A program made the translations under genes and the position numbers. The notes under the pieces are model-generated. The model made no database searches, was not told where the DNA came from, and saw only the letters and a program-made list of their open reading frames with translations. From contig NZ_JAYKTT020000005.1 in assembly GCF_038404745.2 (NCBI RefSeq), positions 62,001-126,000 of the forward strand: DNA of 64,000 nucleotides, given 5' to 3'. Shown piece after piece: positions 36,109 through 44,814 of this stretch; positions within the stretch are counted from its first letter, which is position 1; each line of letters starts with the position of its first letter. The DNA is from Chlorogloeopsis sp038404745 (GTDB lineage Bacteria; Cyanobacteriota; Cyanobacteriia; Cyanobacteriales; Nostocaceae).

Positions 36109-37194
36109 CTAGGCAGTGATGGAAGGCGCTGTGATTGCGACAGGAATAGCTTCACCACACGCAAGATCTAGTGGGAAATTATGAGCATTCCGTTCGTGCA
36201 TCACTTCAAAACCTAAGTTTGCCCGATTCAAAACATCAGCCCAACTGGGAAGTACGCGTCCCTGGGAATCAAGGATGGAATTATTAAAGTTGAAGCCATT
36301 CAAGTTAAACGCCATTGTACTGATGCCTATAGCAGTACCCCAAATACAAATCACCGGCCAAGCTGCAAGGAAAAAGTGCAAGGAACGGCTATTGTTAAAG
36401 CTGGCGTACTGGAAAATTAGGCGACCAAAGTAACCATGCGCTGCAACAATGTTATAGGTCTCTTGTTCTTGACCAAATTTGTAACCGTAGTTCTGCGATT
36501 CTAATTCTGTCGTTTCACGAATGAGACTAGATGTCACTAGCGAACCGTGCATTGCACAGAACAACGAACCTCCCAAGACTCCAGCAACTCCAATCATGTG
36601 TAAGGGATGCATGAGAATGTTATGTTCGGCTTGGAACACAAACATAAAATTGAAAGTGCCGCTGATACCCATAGGCAGTCCATCAGAGAAGCTACCTTGT
36701 CCAATGGGGTAAATCAAGAATACTGAAGTTGTCGCAGCAAGAGGAGCGCTGTAAGCAACTGCAATCCAAGGACGCATTCCCAGACGGTATGATAATTCCC
36801 ACTCACGCCCCATGTAGCAAGCAAGGGCAGGAATGTAATGGAAACCAATCATCTGGTATGGCCCGCCATTGTAGAGCCATTCATCCATAGAAGCTGCTTC
36901 CCAAATGGGGTAAAAGTGCAATCCAATCGCGTTGGACATGGGAACTACGGCAGCAGTAATGATATTGTTGCCGTAGAGTAGTGAACCAGATACTGGTTCG
37001 CGAATGCCGTCAATATCCACTGGGGGAGCGGCAATAAAGGCGATCGTAAAGACGCAGATAGAAACTCCTAGCAGAGGAATCATCAAGACACCGAACCAGC
37101 CAATATACAGGCGATTTTCGGTACTAGTAACCCAGTTGCAAAACCTGTCCCAAGTTGGGAAACGGCTTGTTGGTCGTGTGGAAATAGTAGTCAT
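36109..37194 (-). CDS. psbA3: Far-red photosystem II reaction-centre protein D1 (PsbA3)
   Basis: 361 residues from ATG 37194 (the frame opens at TTG 37206). It keeps the residues that bind the Mn4CaO5 cluster: Asp170 in SILDSQGRV, His332/Glu333 and His337 in MHERNAHNF, and Asp342/Ala344 in PLDLACGE. TyrZ and its His partner (IYPIGQGSF, QAEHNILMHP) are also kept. The C-terminal tail after Ala344 (CGEAIPVAITAPSITA) would be processed. It is therefore a functional D1 for far-red PSII. It lies 30 bp after chlF on the same strand, so the two are probably cotranscribed. Confidence 0.95.
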   Translation of the reverse strand: MTTISTRPTSRFPTWDRFCNWVTSTENRLYIGWFGVLMIPLLGVSICVFTIAFIAAPPVDIDGIREPVSGSLLYGNNIITAAVVPMSNAIGLHFYPIWEAASMDEWLYNGGPYQMIGFHYIPALACYMGREWELSYRLGMRPWIAVAYSAPLAATTSVFLIYPIGQGSFSDGLPMGISGTFNFMFVFQAEHNILMHPLHMIGVAGVLGGSLFCAMHGSLVTSSLIRETTELESQNYGYKFGQEQETYNIVAAHGYFGRLIFQYASFNNSRSLHFFLAAWPVICIWGTAIGISTMAFNLNGFNFNNSILDSQGRVLPSWADVLNRANLGFEVMHERNAHNFPLDLACGEAIPVAITAPSITA

Positions 37195-37224
37195 AAAAAA
37201 TTCCAAATTGAAAATTCAAGATGC

Positions 37225-38355
37225 CTATTTCCAAGGCACTACTTCACCTGCTGTTAAGTTTTCAGGGAAGTCATAAATATGGCGTTCATCTAAAACTTTT
37301 ATCCCTAAAGAAGCCCAATCAATTGTGTCTGCCCAAGTGTGAATAATCTGCCCTTGGCTTTTGATCTCAGGCTGATGAAATTGCAAGTAATCAAAGTCAA
37401 AAGCAGCAATGTCTACACCTAAAGCCGCAGACCAAATTCCTGCTACTGGTAAAGCTGCCAAGAAGAAGTGCAATTTGCGAGAGTTAGGAAAACTAACACG
37501 CTGCCATATCAAGTGCCATAAATAAACTTGGGCAGACCTAAAATTATAGGTTGAGTGTTGTTGACCAAGTTTGTACCCTTTGTTAATTGATTCAAACTCG
37601 CTGTGATTATGACTGCGAATGAGGGTAGATGTGACTAAGGAACCGTGCATTGCAGCCGCAAAAGCACCCCCCAAAACCCCAATCACTCCTAACTGATGCA
37701 AAGGACTCATCAAGATGTTGTGGTCGGCTTGAAACTGCAACATGAAGTGAAATGTGCCAGATATTCCTAAAGGCATTCCCGCAGATAAACTACCTTGTCC
37801 AACTGGATAAATTAACAGCACTGAAACGGATGCGGCGACGGGAGCGGTAAATGCTAAAGAAACCCACGGACGCATTCCCAAACGGTAGCTCAGTTCCCAT
37901 TCCCGATCTTGATAGGCGATGATGCCAATCAAAAAATGCAGCACAATCAGTTGATATGGCCCGCCATTGTAAAGCCACTCATCTATAGAAGCAGCTTCCC
38001 AAATTGGATAAAAATGCAGACCAATTGCAGCCGATGTTGGCACAACAGCAGCAGTGATAATGTTATTTCCAGAAAGTATTGAACCGGAAATGGGCACACC
38101 TATGCCATCCATGTCTACAGGAGGAGCGGCGATAATGGCGATGATAAAAACAGTTGCTGCTGTTAAGACGCAAGGAATCATCAATACACCAAACCAGCCA
38201 ACATATAATCTGTTTTCTGTGCTGGTAACCCATGAACAAAATTTTTCCCAATAATTAACTTTTTTGCGTCTTTTTGAGAGTTTGTTTGCTGTTGGCTCAG
38301 AAGTGTAATCGCTACTATCTGAGGTTGCAATTACATGATCTGACTCTAGCTTCAT
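37225..38355 (-). CDS. chlF: Chlorophyll f synthase ChlF (super-rogue D1, PsbA4)
   Basis: 376 residues from ATG 38355 (frame open to 38409; AAGGA about 10 bases before this ATG). It is D1-like over its length but has lost Mn-cluster ligands. The Asp170 position is Lys (EIKSQGQ), His332 is Asp, His337 is Tyr, Asp342 is Asn and Ala344 is Thr (LDERHIYDFPENLT). TyrZ (IYPVGQGSL) and its His (QADHNIL) remain. It has the QD pair at 149-150 (AYQDREWEL), a known hallmark of ChlF where ordinary D1 has another pair. It oxidises chlorophyll to chlorophyll f in a light-dependent way. First gene of the minus-strand half. Confidence 0.95.
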   Translation of the reverse strand: MKLESDHVIATSDSSDYTSEPTANKLSKRRKKVNYWEKFCSWVTSTENRLYVGWFGVLMIPCVLTAATVFIIAIIAAPPVDMDGIGVPISGSILSGNNIITAAVVPTSAAIGLHFYPIWEAASIDEWLYNGGPYQLIVLHFLIGIIAYQDREWELSYRLGMRPWVSLAFTAPVAASVSVLLIYPVGQGSLSAGMPLGISGTFHFMLQFQADHNILMSPLHQLGVIGVLGGAFAAAMHGSLVTSTLIRSHNHSEFESINKGYKLGQQHSTYNFRSAQVYLWHLIWQRVSFPNSRKLHFFLAALPVAGIWSAALGVDIAAFDFDYLQFHQPEIKSQGQIIHTWADTIDWASLGIKVLDERHIYDFPENLTAGEVVPWK

Positions 38356-39250
38356 ACTTAATACATCCTTACGGAATGGGCAGGAGTTTCCATCGCAGCG
38401 CACTCTCACACTAGAGGCGATGGGCTATATATTTGCAGTCAAACCTTCATCAGCTACGACGAAAATATTGTTCAAGATTTATGAAAAGCACAATAGTGAA
38501 AAAATATGAAAAACTAATGAAGAAATAAGTAACCTTTACAAAACTTTACTAACTACTTGTTGATTAGTTAATTTGAGCAGGTTTTAGATAGTGGTTCGCA
38601 GTCAGAACCTTAATGGTGACTTTGCCTTGACACGTTACAAAACGAGATTCCTGATTTCTTAGAGAAGTCGGGGATCTGTAAAAAAGTACTCTAGAATTTA
38701 TAAAAATAAGTAAATAAACGTAAATATTATTAAAGCTAAGTAACTAAGTTTGTGAGATATCTGTTAATAATGAGTGTTAATCTCAAACAAAATATATTTA
38801 GTAGCTCAGTTCTTCTAGAATGGGGCAATGCTAGTAACATTTGTTGTGAGCAATCAGTTATTTTTTTATTAACCAAATTTTTTGATTCCTCTGATTTTGA
38901 TTTTTGGCGGTTATCTCCGAATCAATTTGTAGCTGACGCATTTTAACAACATACATTCATTTTGTAGTCCTAGCTTTTCCAAAGATTGCGGAGCAGTCGC
39001 ATGGCAATTCTGAAACGCTGCTTGTTAACAAGTGAAAGATAAAAAGGTGAGTATTCCCTGTTTAGCTTTCTCTTAAATTATTTATTTAACATCATCACAA
39101 GATGAACAGAAAAGTCAACTGAATTAATTGCGAATATCACGCTTGAGTAATCGGCTAAATCAGTGAACAGTGAAAAAACTGATAACTGTTAAAGCCTAAA
39201 ACCCAAGCGTGTGGTTCCATATATTCCAATTACTAACAGGGCGATATTTC
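38356..39250. other. Divergent control region between chlF and rfpB
   Basis: About 895 bp without a supported gene, upstream of chlF-psbA3 (minus) and rfpB-rfpA (plus), so it should carry both promoters and possibly RfpB binding sites. Seen: a GATTCCTGATTTCTTAGAGA ... GTCGGGGATC repeat near 38643-38680 and a doubtful 58-64 codon frame at 38752-38946. No operator can be named by eye. Confidence 0.5.
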
Positions 39251-40414
39251 ATGAGACTTTTACTAGTAGAAGATGACGAGTGCATTGCGGATACTCTAGA
39301 AAAGATCCTTGGGAATCACCATTATGTTGTCGATGTTGCAAATGATGGGGAATTGGGCTGGGAGCTTGTAGAGGCTTTCAACTATGACTTAATTTTGTTG
39401 GATGTCATGCTACCGAAGTTGGACGGTATTCAGCTTTGTCAAAGGTTACGTTCTCATAATTATCAGGCTCCTGTGCTGCTATTAACAGCGCAAAATTCTA
39501 GCACTCATAAAGTGATGGGATTAGATGCTGGAGCGGATGATTATCTTGTTAAACCTTTTGATATGTCAGAATTATTAGCTCGAATTCGGGTTTTATTGCG
39601 ACGGCGGAATTCACCCATCCAAACGGTTTTGGAATGGGAAAATCTGCGTCTCGATCCTAGTAAATGTGAAGTTAGTTATAACACTAATCTCCTCAATTTA
39701 ACTCCCAAGGAATATCGTTTGCTAGAGCTTTTTCTTCGCAACGGACATCAAGTTTTTAGCCGCAGCGACATTTTAGAACACTTGTGGGCCACAGAAGAAG
39801 CCCCCCAAGAGGATACAGTTACGGCTCATATCAAAGGTTTGCGACAAAAACTTAAACAAGCAGGAGCGGAAAGTGATTTTATTGAAACGGTGTATGGTTT
39901 AGGTTATCGCTTGAAAGTATTTACATCTTCTCAAAAATTGTCACAAAAGACAAAAGAAAATCACAGATTAAATGGCGCGAAATCGAATACAAAACAACAG
40001 GCAGGAGATTTATGTTATGAGACTCAAGATTTACATAATGGTATACAACAAACAAAAGCAGCCTTAACTAAATTATGGGAGAAGCTAAAAGTTAAGAGTT
40101 GCGATCGCATCATGATTTTAGAGCAAGCCACCGCAGCATTACTAGAAAACAACCTGGGCGACGAATTAAGACAAAAAGCACAACAAGCAGCACATAAACT
40201 GGCGGGAGCTTTGGGCATCTTTGGTTTTAGCAAAGGTTCGCGTTTGGCTTTTGAAGTTGAACTGATGTTGCGATCGCAAATGAGCATTAATCAAAATCAA
40301 GTGCTACATTTGTGCGATTTGGTTATAGCCTTGAAGCAAGAAATACAGCAGCCTGCGTTTGCAGAGCTAGAGAAAATACTTCGCCATGATGTTTTAGATG
40401 ATGCCATCGAATAA
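39251..40414 (+). CDS. rfpB: FaRLiP DNA-binding response regulator RfpB (REC-wHTH-Hpt)
   Basis: 387 residues from ATG 39251 (MRLLLVEDDECIAD; the frame opens at GTG 39209). Receiver domain (1-120) with phosphoacceptor Asp51 in LILLDVMLP, then an OmpR/PhoB winged helix (about 127-225, ending ETVYGLGYRL), then a C-terminal helical domain with the Hpt motif AHKLAGALGIFG (His315). It should activate the far-red genes. Described RfpB proteins are said to have two receivers around the DNA-binding domain; I see no second receiver here. The gene ends 17 bases inside rfpA, so the two are translationally coupled. Confidence 0.85.
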   Translation: MRLLLVEDDECIADTLEKILGNHHYVVDVANDGELGWELVEAFNYDLILLDVMLPKLDGIQLCQRLRSHNYQAPVLLLTAQNSSTHKVMGLDAGADDYLVKPFDMSELLARIRVLLRRRNSPIQTVLEWENLRLDPSKCEVSYNTNLLNLTPKEYRLLELFLRNGHQVFSRSDILEHLWATEEAPQEDTVTAHIKGLRQKLKQAGAESDFIETVYGLGYRLKVFTSSQKLSQKTKENHRLNGAKSNTKQQAGDLCYETQDLHNGIQQTKAALTKLWEKLKVKSCDRIMILEQATAALLENNLGDELRQKAQQAAHKLAGALGIFGFSKGSRLAFEVELMLRSQMSINQNQVLHLCDLVIALKQEIQQPAFAELEKILRHDVLDDAIE

Positions 40415-43046
40415 TCCCCATTCAAAGGCGTTAAATGACACTAGCAATGCTGGTGAAAAGCAAATCACTTCCTTGGAAGTTTTGCTACATCGGATGATGA
40501 ATCGCATTCGTCAATCTGTAGAATTGCCAGCAATACTGTCAGTAACTGTTGCCGAAATCCGTGGATTTTTGGAGACTGACCGCGTTAAAATATATCGATT
40601 TGATCCAGATGGTAGTGGTGAAGTTGTAGCAGAGTCTGTGAATAAAGAACGCTTGCCATCTTTGTTAGGGCAACACTTTCCGGCTGAGGATATCCCATCT
40701 GAAGCTCGTGAGTTATTTGTGTTGGCTCGTCAGCGCTCAATTGTAGATGTAGCTGCGCAACAGATCGGACTGAGTCCGGTTCTAGAAGCTGACGAATTCA
40801 TCGAATTCAAACATGATATTCGGTTTCGATCTGTAGATTCTTGTCATGTGAAATACCTCACCTCAATGGGGGTGCAATCTTCTTTAGTCGTGCCAATTTT
40901 GCATCGTGAGCATTTATGGGGTTTGTTAGTTTCCCATCATAGTTTGCCACGTCAAGTCACAGAGCAAGAATTACAGGTAGTGCAGTTAGTGGCAGATCAA
41001 TTATCAATTGCGATCGCTCAAGCCATCCTCTTAGAGCAAAGCCGCCTTCAAGCCCAACAAGAAGCCACAATTAATCGTGTTGCCAAGCTGCTACACTCTA
41101 TGACTGAGATGCAACTGCAACAAGCACTAGAGTTAACTGTATCAGCCCTACAAGGTGCGGGCGGCAGAATTTGTATCACACCCCAAAACCCTGCTGAGAA
41201 AACACAGTTGTTCACTACTGGTAAACAGCCGATTTCTGCTGTTAAAGACAACAGCAGCAGAAACGAACAAGGAGAACAATCTTCCCCCAATTCCCCAGTT
41301 CCCGATCTCCTCGAAGAACATCCTAGCTGGCGAGAATGGTTAAGAATGGAAGCAACTGTTGCAGAGGGAAAGCAAGTTTGGGCTGTTGATGATTTGTATC
41401 AAGCGGCACTGCAATCAGATTTAGCGCAGATGTTTTTGGGGGCTGGAATTCGCAGTTTACTGATTATTGGCTTGCAGTATCGACAGCATTTTTTAGGTTA
41501 CTTAAGTATTTTTCGTGATGAAATTGACATAGAAACTATCTGGGCGCGACGGCCAGACCGCAACGATCAAAGACATCTGTATCCAATTATATCCTTTGAA
41601 ACATGGCGAGAATTGAAGCGGGGTCAAGCTCAACCATGGAAAGCCACAGAAATTGAACTTGCCGAAGCTTTGGCTAGCCACTTTGCCATGGCAATTCATC
41701 AATATCAACTGTATCAGCAAGTTCATGCTCTCAATGCCGACTTGCAGTGCGATATCGAAGAGCGCAAGCAGGCTGAGAAAAAAATTTCTGCATTGAATGC
41801 CGAATTAGAGCAACGAGTCCACGAACGAACAGCAGAGTTACGAAGAGCCAATCGGCGATTGTTGCAAGAAATTAGCGAACGAGAACGCGCACTTCGCGAT
41901 CGCAAGCAAACACAAGCCTCACTAGAACGCCTCAGTCGGCAAAGCGAGTTAATTTTAAATTCAGCTGGCGAGGGAATTTACGGTTTAAATTGTCAGGGCA
42001 AAATCACTTTTGTGAATCCAGCAGCAGCAAGAATGCTGGGATATACAGTCAAAGAACTAATTAATCTGTTTATGCACGAAATTGTTAAGCATTCTCGACC
42101 CGACGGTATCCGTTATTTTTTTGAAGACAATCCCATCTATGCCACCTTACAAGATGGGACAGTACAGCATATCACTGACGACATATTTTACCGTCGCGAT
42201 GGCTCAAAATTTCCAGTTGAGTATGTCTCTACACCGATTCGAGAACAAAAAACAATTGTCGGTGCTGTAGTTATTTTTAAGGATATTACCGAACGACAAA
42301 TAATAGAACGGATGAAGGATGAATTTGTTTCTGTTGTCAGCCATGAATTGCGAACACCTCTAACTTCAATTCGCAGTGCTTTAGGTTTGTTGGCGCGAGG
42401 TTCCTTAAACAATCAACCCGAAAAAAGTCAGCGGATGTTAGAAATTGCCTTTGATAACACCAACCGTTTAGTACGTTTGATCAATGACATCCTTGATATT
42501 GAGCGCATCAATTCAGGCAAAGTGACGATGCACAAACAGAATTGTAACGCCGCAGACTTGATGATTCAGGCTGTGGATGAAATGCGAGCAATGGCTGAGA
42601 AAGCAGAAATTCACCTAGAACTGACACCAGCATCGGTACAATTATGGGCAGATCCAGACCGCATCATCCAGACAATTACTAACTTACTCAGCAACGCCAT
42701 TAAATTTTCGCCTCCAAGCAGTACTGTCTGGCTAAGTGTTGAGCTTCAAAAAGAAGGGGAAGTGAGGAAAGTGGGTGATGTGGAAGAAAATAAACTTATC
42801 ACTTCTCCTAGCCCCTATCTGTTATTCCAAATCAAAGACCAAGGGCGAGGTATTCCTGAAGATAAACTAGAGACAATTTTTGACCGCTTTCAGCAAGTCG
42901 ATGCTTCTAACTCTCGTCATCAAGGCGGTACTGGTTTGGGATTGGCGATTTGTCGCAGTATCATCCAACAGCATGGAGGCAAAATCTGGGCAGAGAGCAG
43001 TTTAGGGAAGGGTAGCACCTTCTATTTCACCTTACCTATTAGTTAG
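40398..43046 (+). CDS. rfpA: FaRLiP phytochrome histidine kinase RfpA
   Basis: 882 residues. It begins directly with a bilin-binding GAF domain (knotless phytochrome): DIRFRSVDSCHVKYLTSMGV carries Cys149, the expected bilin attachment site. A PHY-like second GAF (about 215-440) follows, then a coiled coil, a PAS domain (about 515-635), HisKA with phospho-His near 649 (VSHELRTPLTSIRSA) and HATPase (GTGLGLAICRSIIQQHGG). Red/far-red photosensor that starts the FaRLiP phosphorelay. ATG 40398 or 40401. In the usual arrangement rfpC would follow at once, but here a tnpB lies between. Confidence 0.92.
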   Translation: MMPSNNPHSKALNDTSNAGEKQITSLEVLLHRMMNRIRQSVELPAILSVTVAEIRGFLETDRVKIYRFDPDGSGEVVAESVNKERLPSLLGQHFPAEDIPSEARELFVLARQRSIVDVAAQQIGLSPVLEADEFIEFKHDIRFRSVDSCHVKYLTSMGVQSSLVVPILHREHLWGLLVSHHSLPRQVTEQELQVVQLVADQLSIAIAQAILLEQSRLQAQQEATINRVAKLLHSMTEMQLQQALELTVSALQGAGGRICITPQNPAEKTQLFTTGKQPISAVKDNSSRNEQGEQSSPNSPVPDLLEEHPSWREWLRMEATVAEGKQVWAVDDLYQAALQSDLAQMFLGAGIRSLLIIGLQYRQHFLGYLSIFRDEIDIETIWARRPDRNDQRHLYPIISFETWRELKRGQAQPWKATEIELAEALASHFAMAIHQYQLYQQVHALNADLQCDIEERKQAEKKISALNAELEQRVHERTAELRRANRRLLQEISERERALRDRKQTQASLERLSRQSELILNSAGEGIYGLNCQGKITFVNPAAARMLGYTVKELINLFMHEIVKHSRPDGIRYFFEDNPIYATLQDGTVQHITDDIFYRRDGSKFPVEYVSTPIREQKTIVGAVVIFKDITERQIIERMKDEFVSVVSHELRTPLTSIRSALGLLARGSLNNQPEKSQRMLEIAFDNTNRLVRLINDILDIERINSGKVTMHKQNCNAADLMIQAVDEMRAMAEKAEIHLELTPASVQLWADPDRIIQTITNLLSNAIKFSPPSSTVWLSVELQKEGEVRKVGDVEENKLITSPSPYLLFQIKDQGRGIPEDKLETIFDRFQQVDASNSRHQGGTGLGLAICRSIIQQHGGKIWAESSLGKGSTFYFTLPIS

Positions 43047-43138
43047 CGATTAGTAGTTAAATGATCGGCTTTTCTTCAACATGGATTTTTTTGAATAAAC
43101 GCATACCTATTTATTCAGACTGGTTTTATCATGGTTGT

Positions 43139-44320
43139 ATGCTGAATCTAACTTATGAGTACAAGCTCATTCCCACCGACGCGCAACGCGAAACACTAGA
43201 CCTTTGGCTAAAGATTTGTTGCAAGGTTTACAACTTTGCGTTACGTGAGCGAAAGGATTGGGGTAATTCTCGTAAGTGCGAACTCAATTCGTGCAGTATC
43301 AAGCACGAGTATATTATTTCTCCTGATACACCACGACCAACCTTTGCGCGGCAATGCAAGTCATTAGCTCAAGCAAAGAAGAAATCTCCTGAATTAAAAC
43401 TGCCTCACACCCATGTATTGCAGCAAGTGCTACGGCAATTAGAAGCGACGTTTGTTGCGATGTGGGAACGTGGGCATGGATTCCCTCGCTTCAAGAAGCG
43501 GATGCGCTCCATAGTGTTTCCTCAATTGAACTTGGAGGTGATGCGCAGAGATGACGGGAACGATGAAGTCAACCTACCTAAGATTGGGTGGGTAAAACTG
43601 CATCTATCGCGTTCTCTTCCTGAAGGGTTTGAAGTCAAGCAAATTCGTGTTGTCAAAAGAGCGTCTGGATACTACGCCATGCTCACTTTGCAGCTTGATG
43701 TTGATGTGCCTCAACCTTCACCTTCTGGGCATGGATTGGGAATTGATTTAGGGCTGGGACATTTTTTAGCAACTTCCGATGGACAATTGATTGCTAGACC
43801 TCGATTTTTTGTGGATGGGCAACGCAAGCTGAAATTGCTGCAGCGTCAACTGAAGCGTAAAAACAAGGGTTCCAGGAAATCGCATCAATTGCAACACCGG
43901 ATTGCCAAACACCACGAATACATCTCGAATACACGTAAAGACTTTCATTTTAAAACTGCCCATCAATTGTGCGATCGCGCTGGAATGATATTTGCTGAAG
44001 ATTTGAACCTGAAAGCAATGTCAGCCGGGATACTATGCAAACACACGCTTGATGCAGGGTTTGGGCAGTTCCTCAGTATTCTCAGCCATGTTTGTTTGAA
44101 GCAAGATAAGTTCTTTGCCAAAGTGGATGCAAATGGGACGAGTCAAACCTGCCCACGGTGTCAAACACATACTGGTAAGAAATTATTGTCAGAGCGTGTT
44201 CACAAATGCCCTGAATGCGGGTATGAAACCAATCGAGATGTAGCTGCTGCTCAGGTAGTTTTGCAACGTGGGTATACAGCGGTGGGGCACATCGCGGTGA
44301 ATTTTGGGGAGGGCAAGTAG
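43139..44320 (+). CDS. tnpB: IS200/IS605-family TnpB (RNA-guided nuclease), no TnpA
   Basis: 393 residues from ATG 43139 (MLNLTYEYKLIPTDAQRETL; the frame opens at 43061). RuvC-like catalytic acidic residues are all present: Asp in GIDLGLGHFLATSDG, Glu in FAEDLNLKAM, Asp in ETNRDVAAAQVV. The zinc ribbon CPRC ... CPECGYE is intact. TnpB cleaves DNA guided by an RNA made from the element's 3' end. No tnpA is present. The stop codon is one base before the rfpC start, so the usual right end is either inside rfpC or lost. Confidence 0.9.
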   Translation: MLNLTYEYKLIPTDAQRETLDLWLKICCKVYNFALRERKDWGNSRKCELNSCSIKHEYIISPDTPRPTFARQCKSLAQAKKKSPELKLPHTHVLQQVLRQLEATFVAMWERGHGFPRFKKRMRSIVFPQLNLEVMRRDDGNDEVNLPKIGWVKLHLSRSLPEGFEVKQIRVVKRASGYYAMLTLQLDVDVPQPSPSGHGLGIDLGLGHFLATSDGQLIARPRFFVDGQRKLKLLQRQLKRKNKGSRKSHQLQHRIAKHHEYISNTRKDFHFKTAHQLCDRAGMIFAEDLNLKAMSAGILCKHTLDAGFGQFLSILSHVCLKQDKFFAKVDANGTSQTCPRCQTHTGKKLLSERVHKCPECGYETNRDVAAAQVVLQRGYTAVGHIAVNFGEGK

Positions 44321-44321
44321 C

Positions 44322-44753
44322 ATGAGTTATCCCGACGAACCAAGAATCCCCGATCCAATCGGACGAGGAGTTGTCAAAAAACGTATTTTGATTATTGATG
44401 ATGAACAGGATATCCGAGAAACTACACAGATGTGTTTGGAGATAGCTGGCGAATGGGAAGTTCTAACAGCAGTTTCCGGTAGAGAAGGTTTAATCAAAGC
44501 TGCTACCGAACAACCTGATGTCATTCTCTTAGATGTAATGATGCCAGATATGGATGGGTTGACAACCTTGCAAAACCTCCAGAAAAATCCTCAAACTAAG
44601 AATATTCCGGTAATTTTGCTCACAGCAAAAGCACAAGCTGCCGAACAACGTCAGTTTACTCAACTCAAGATTGCGGCAGTCATTACCAAGCCCTACGATC
44701 CTTTTACCTTATCCGATCAAGTGCTACAGGCATTGGTTGGTAAGTCGGTGTGA
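44322..44753 (+). CDS. rfpC: FaRLiP stand-alone receiver RfpC
   Basis: 143 residues from ATG 44322. A CheY-like receiver follows a short N-terminal tail (MSYPDEPRIPDPIGRG): acidic pair in IIDDEQD, phosphoacceptor Asp71 in VILLDVMMPDMDG, Thr in ILLTAKA, Lys in ITKPYDP. With RfpA and RfpB it forms the FaRLiP control system. A route RfpA to RfpC to the RfpB Hpt to the RfpB receiver would be a full phosphorelay (inference). The start is adjacent to the tnpB stop. It converges on the GH1 gene, 61 bp away. Confidence 0.88.
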   Translation: MSYPDEPRIPDPIGRGVVKKRILIIDDEQDIRETTQMCLEIAGEWEVLTAVSGREGLIKAATEQPDVILLDVMMPDMDGLTTLQNLQKNPQTKNIPVILLTAKAQAAEQRQFTQLKIAAVITKPYDPFTLSDQVLQALVGKSV

Positions 44754-44814
44754 GTTTATTGCGTGTAGTAGCTAGTAACGTTGCCAACCTTCCTGACGTC
44801 GGAAACTGCACCCG

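Noticed and set aside
38752..38946. 64-codon frame between chlF and rfpB
   Set aside because: No ribosome binding site or recognisable sequence; lies in the expected divergent promoter region.
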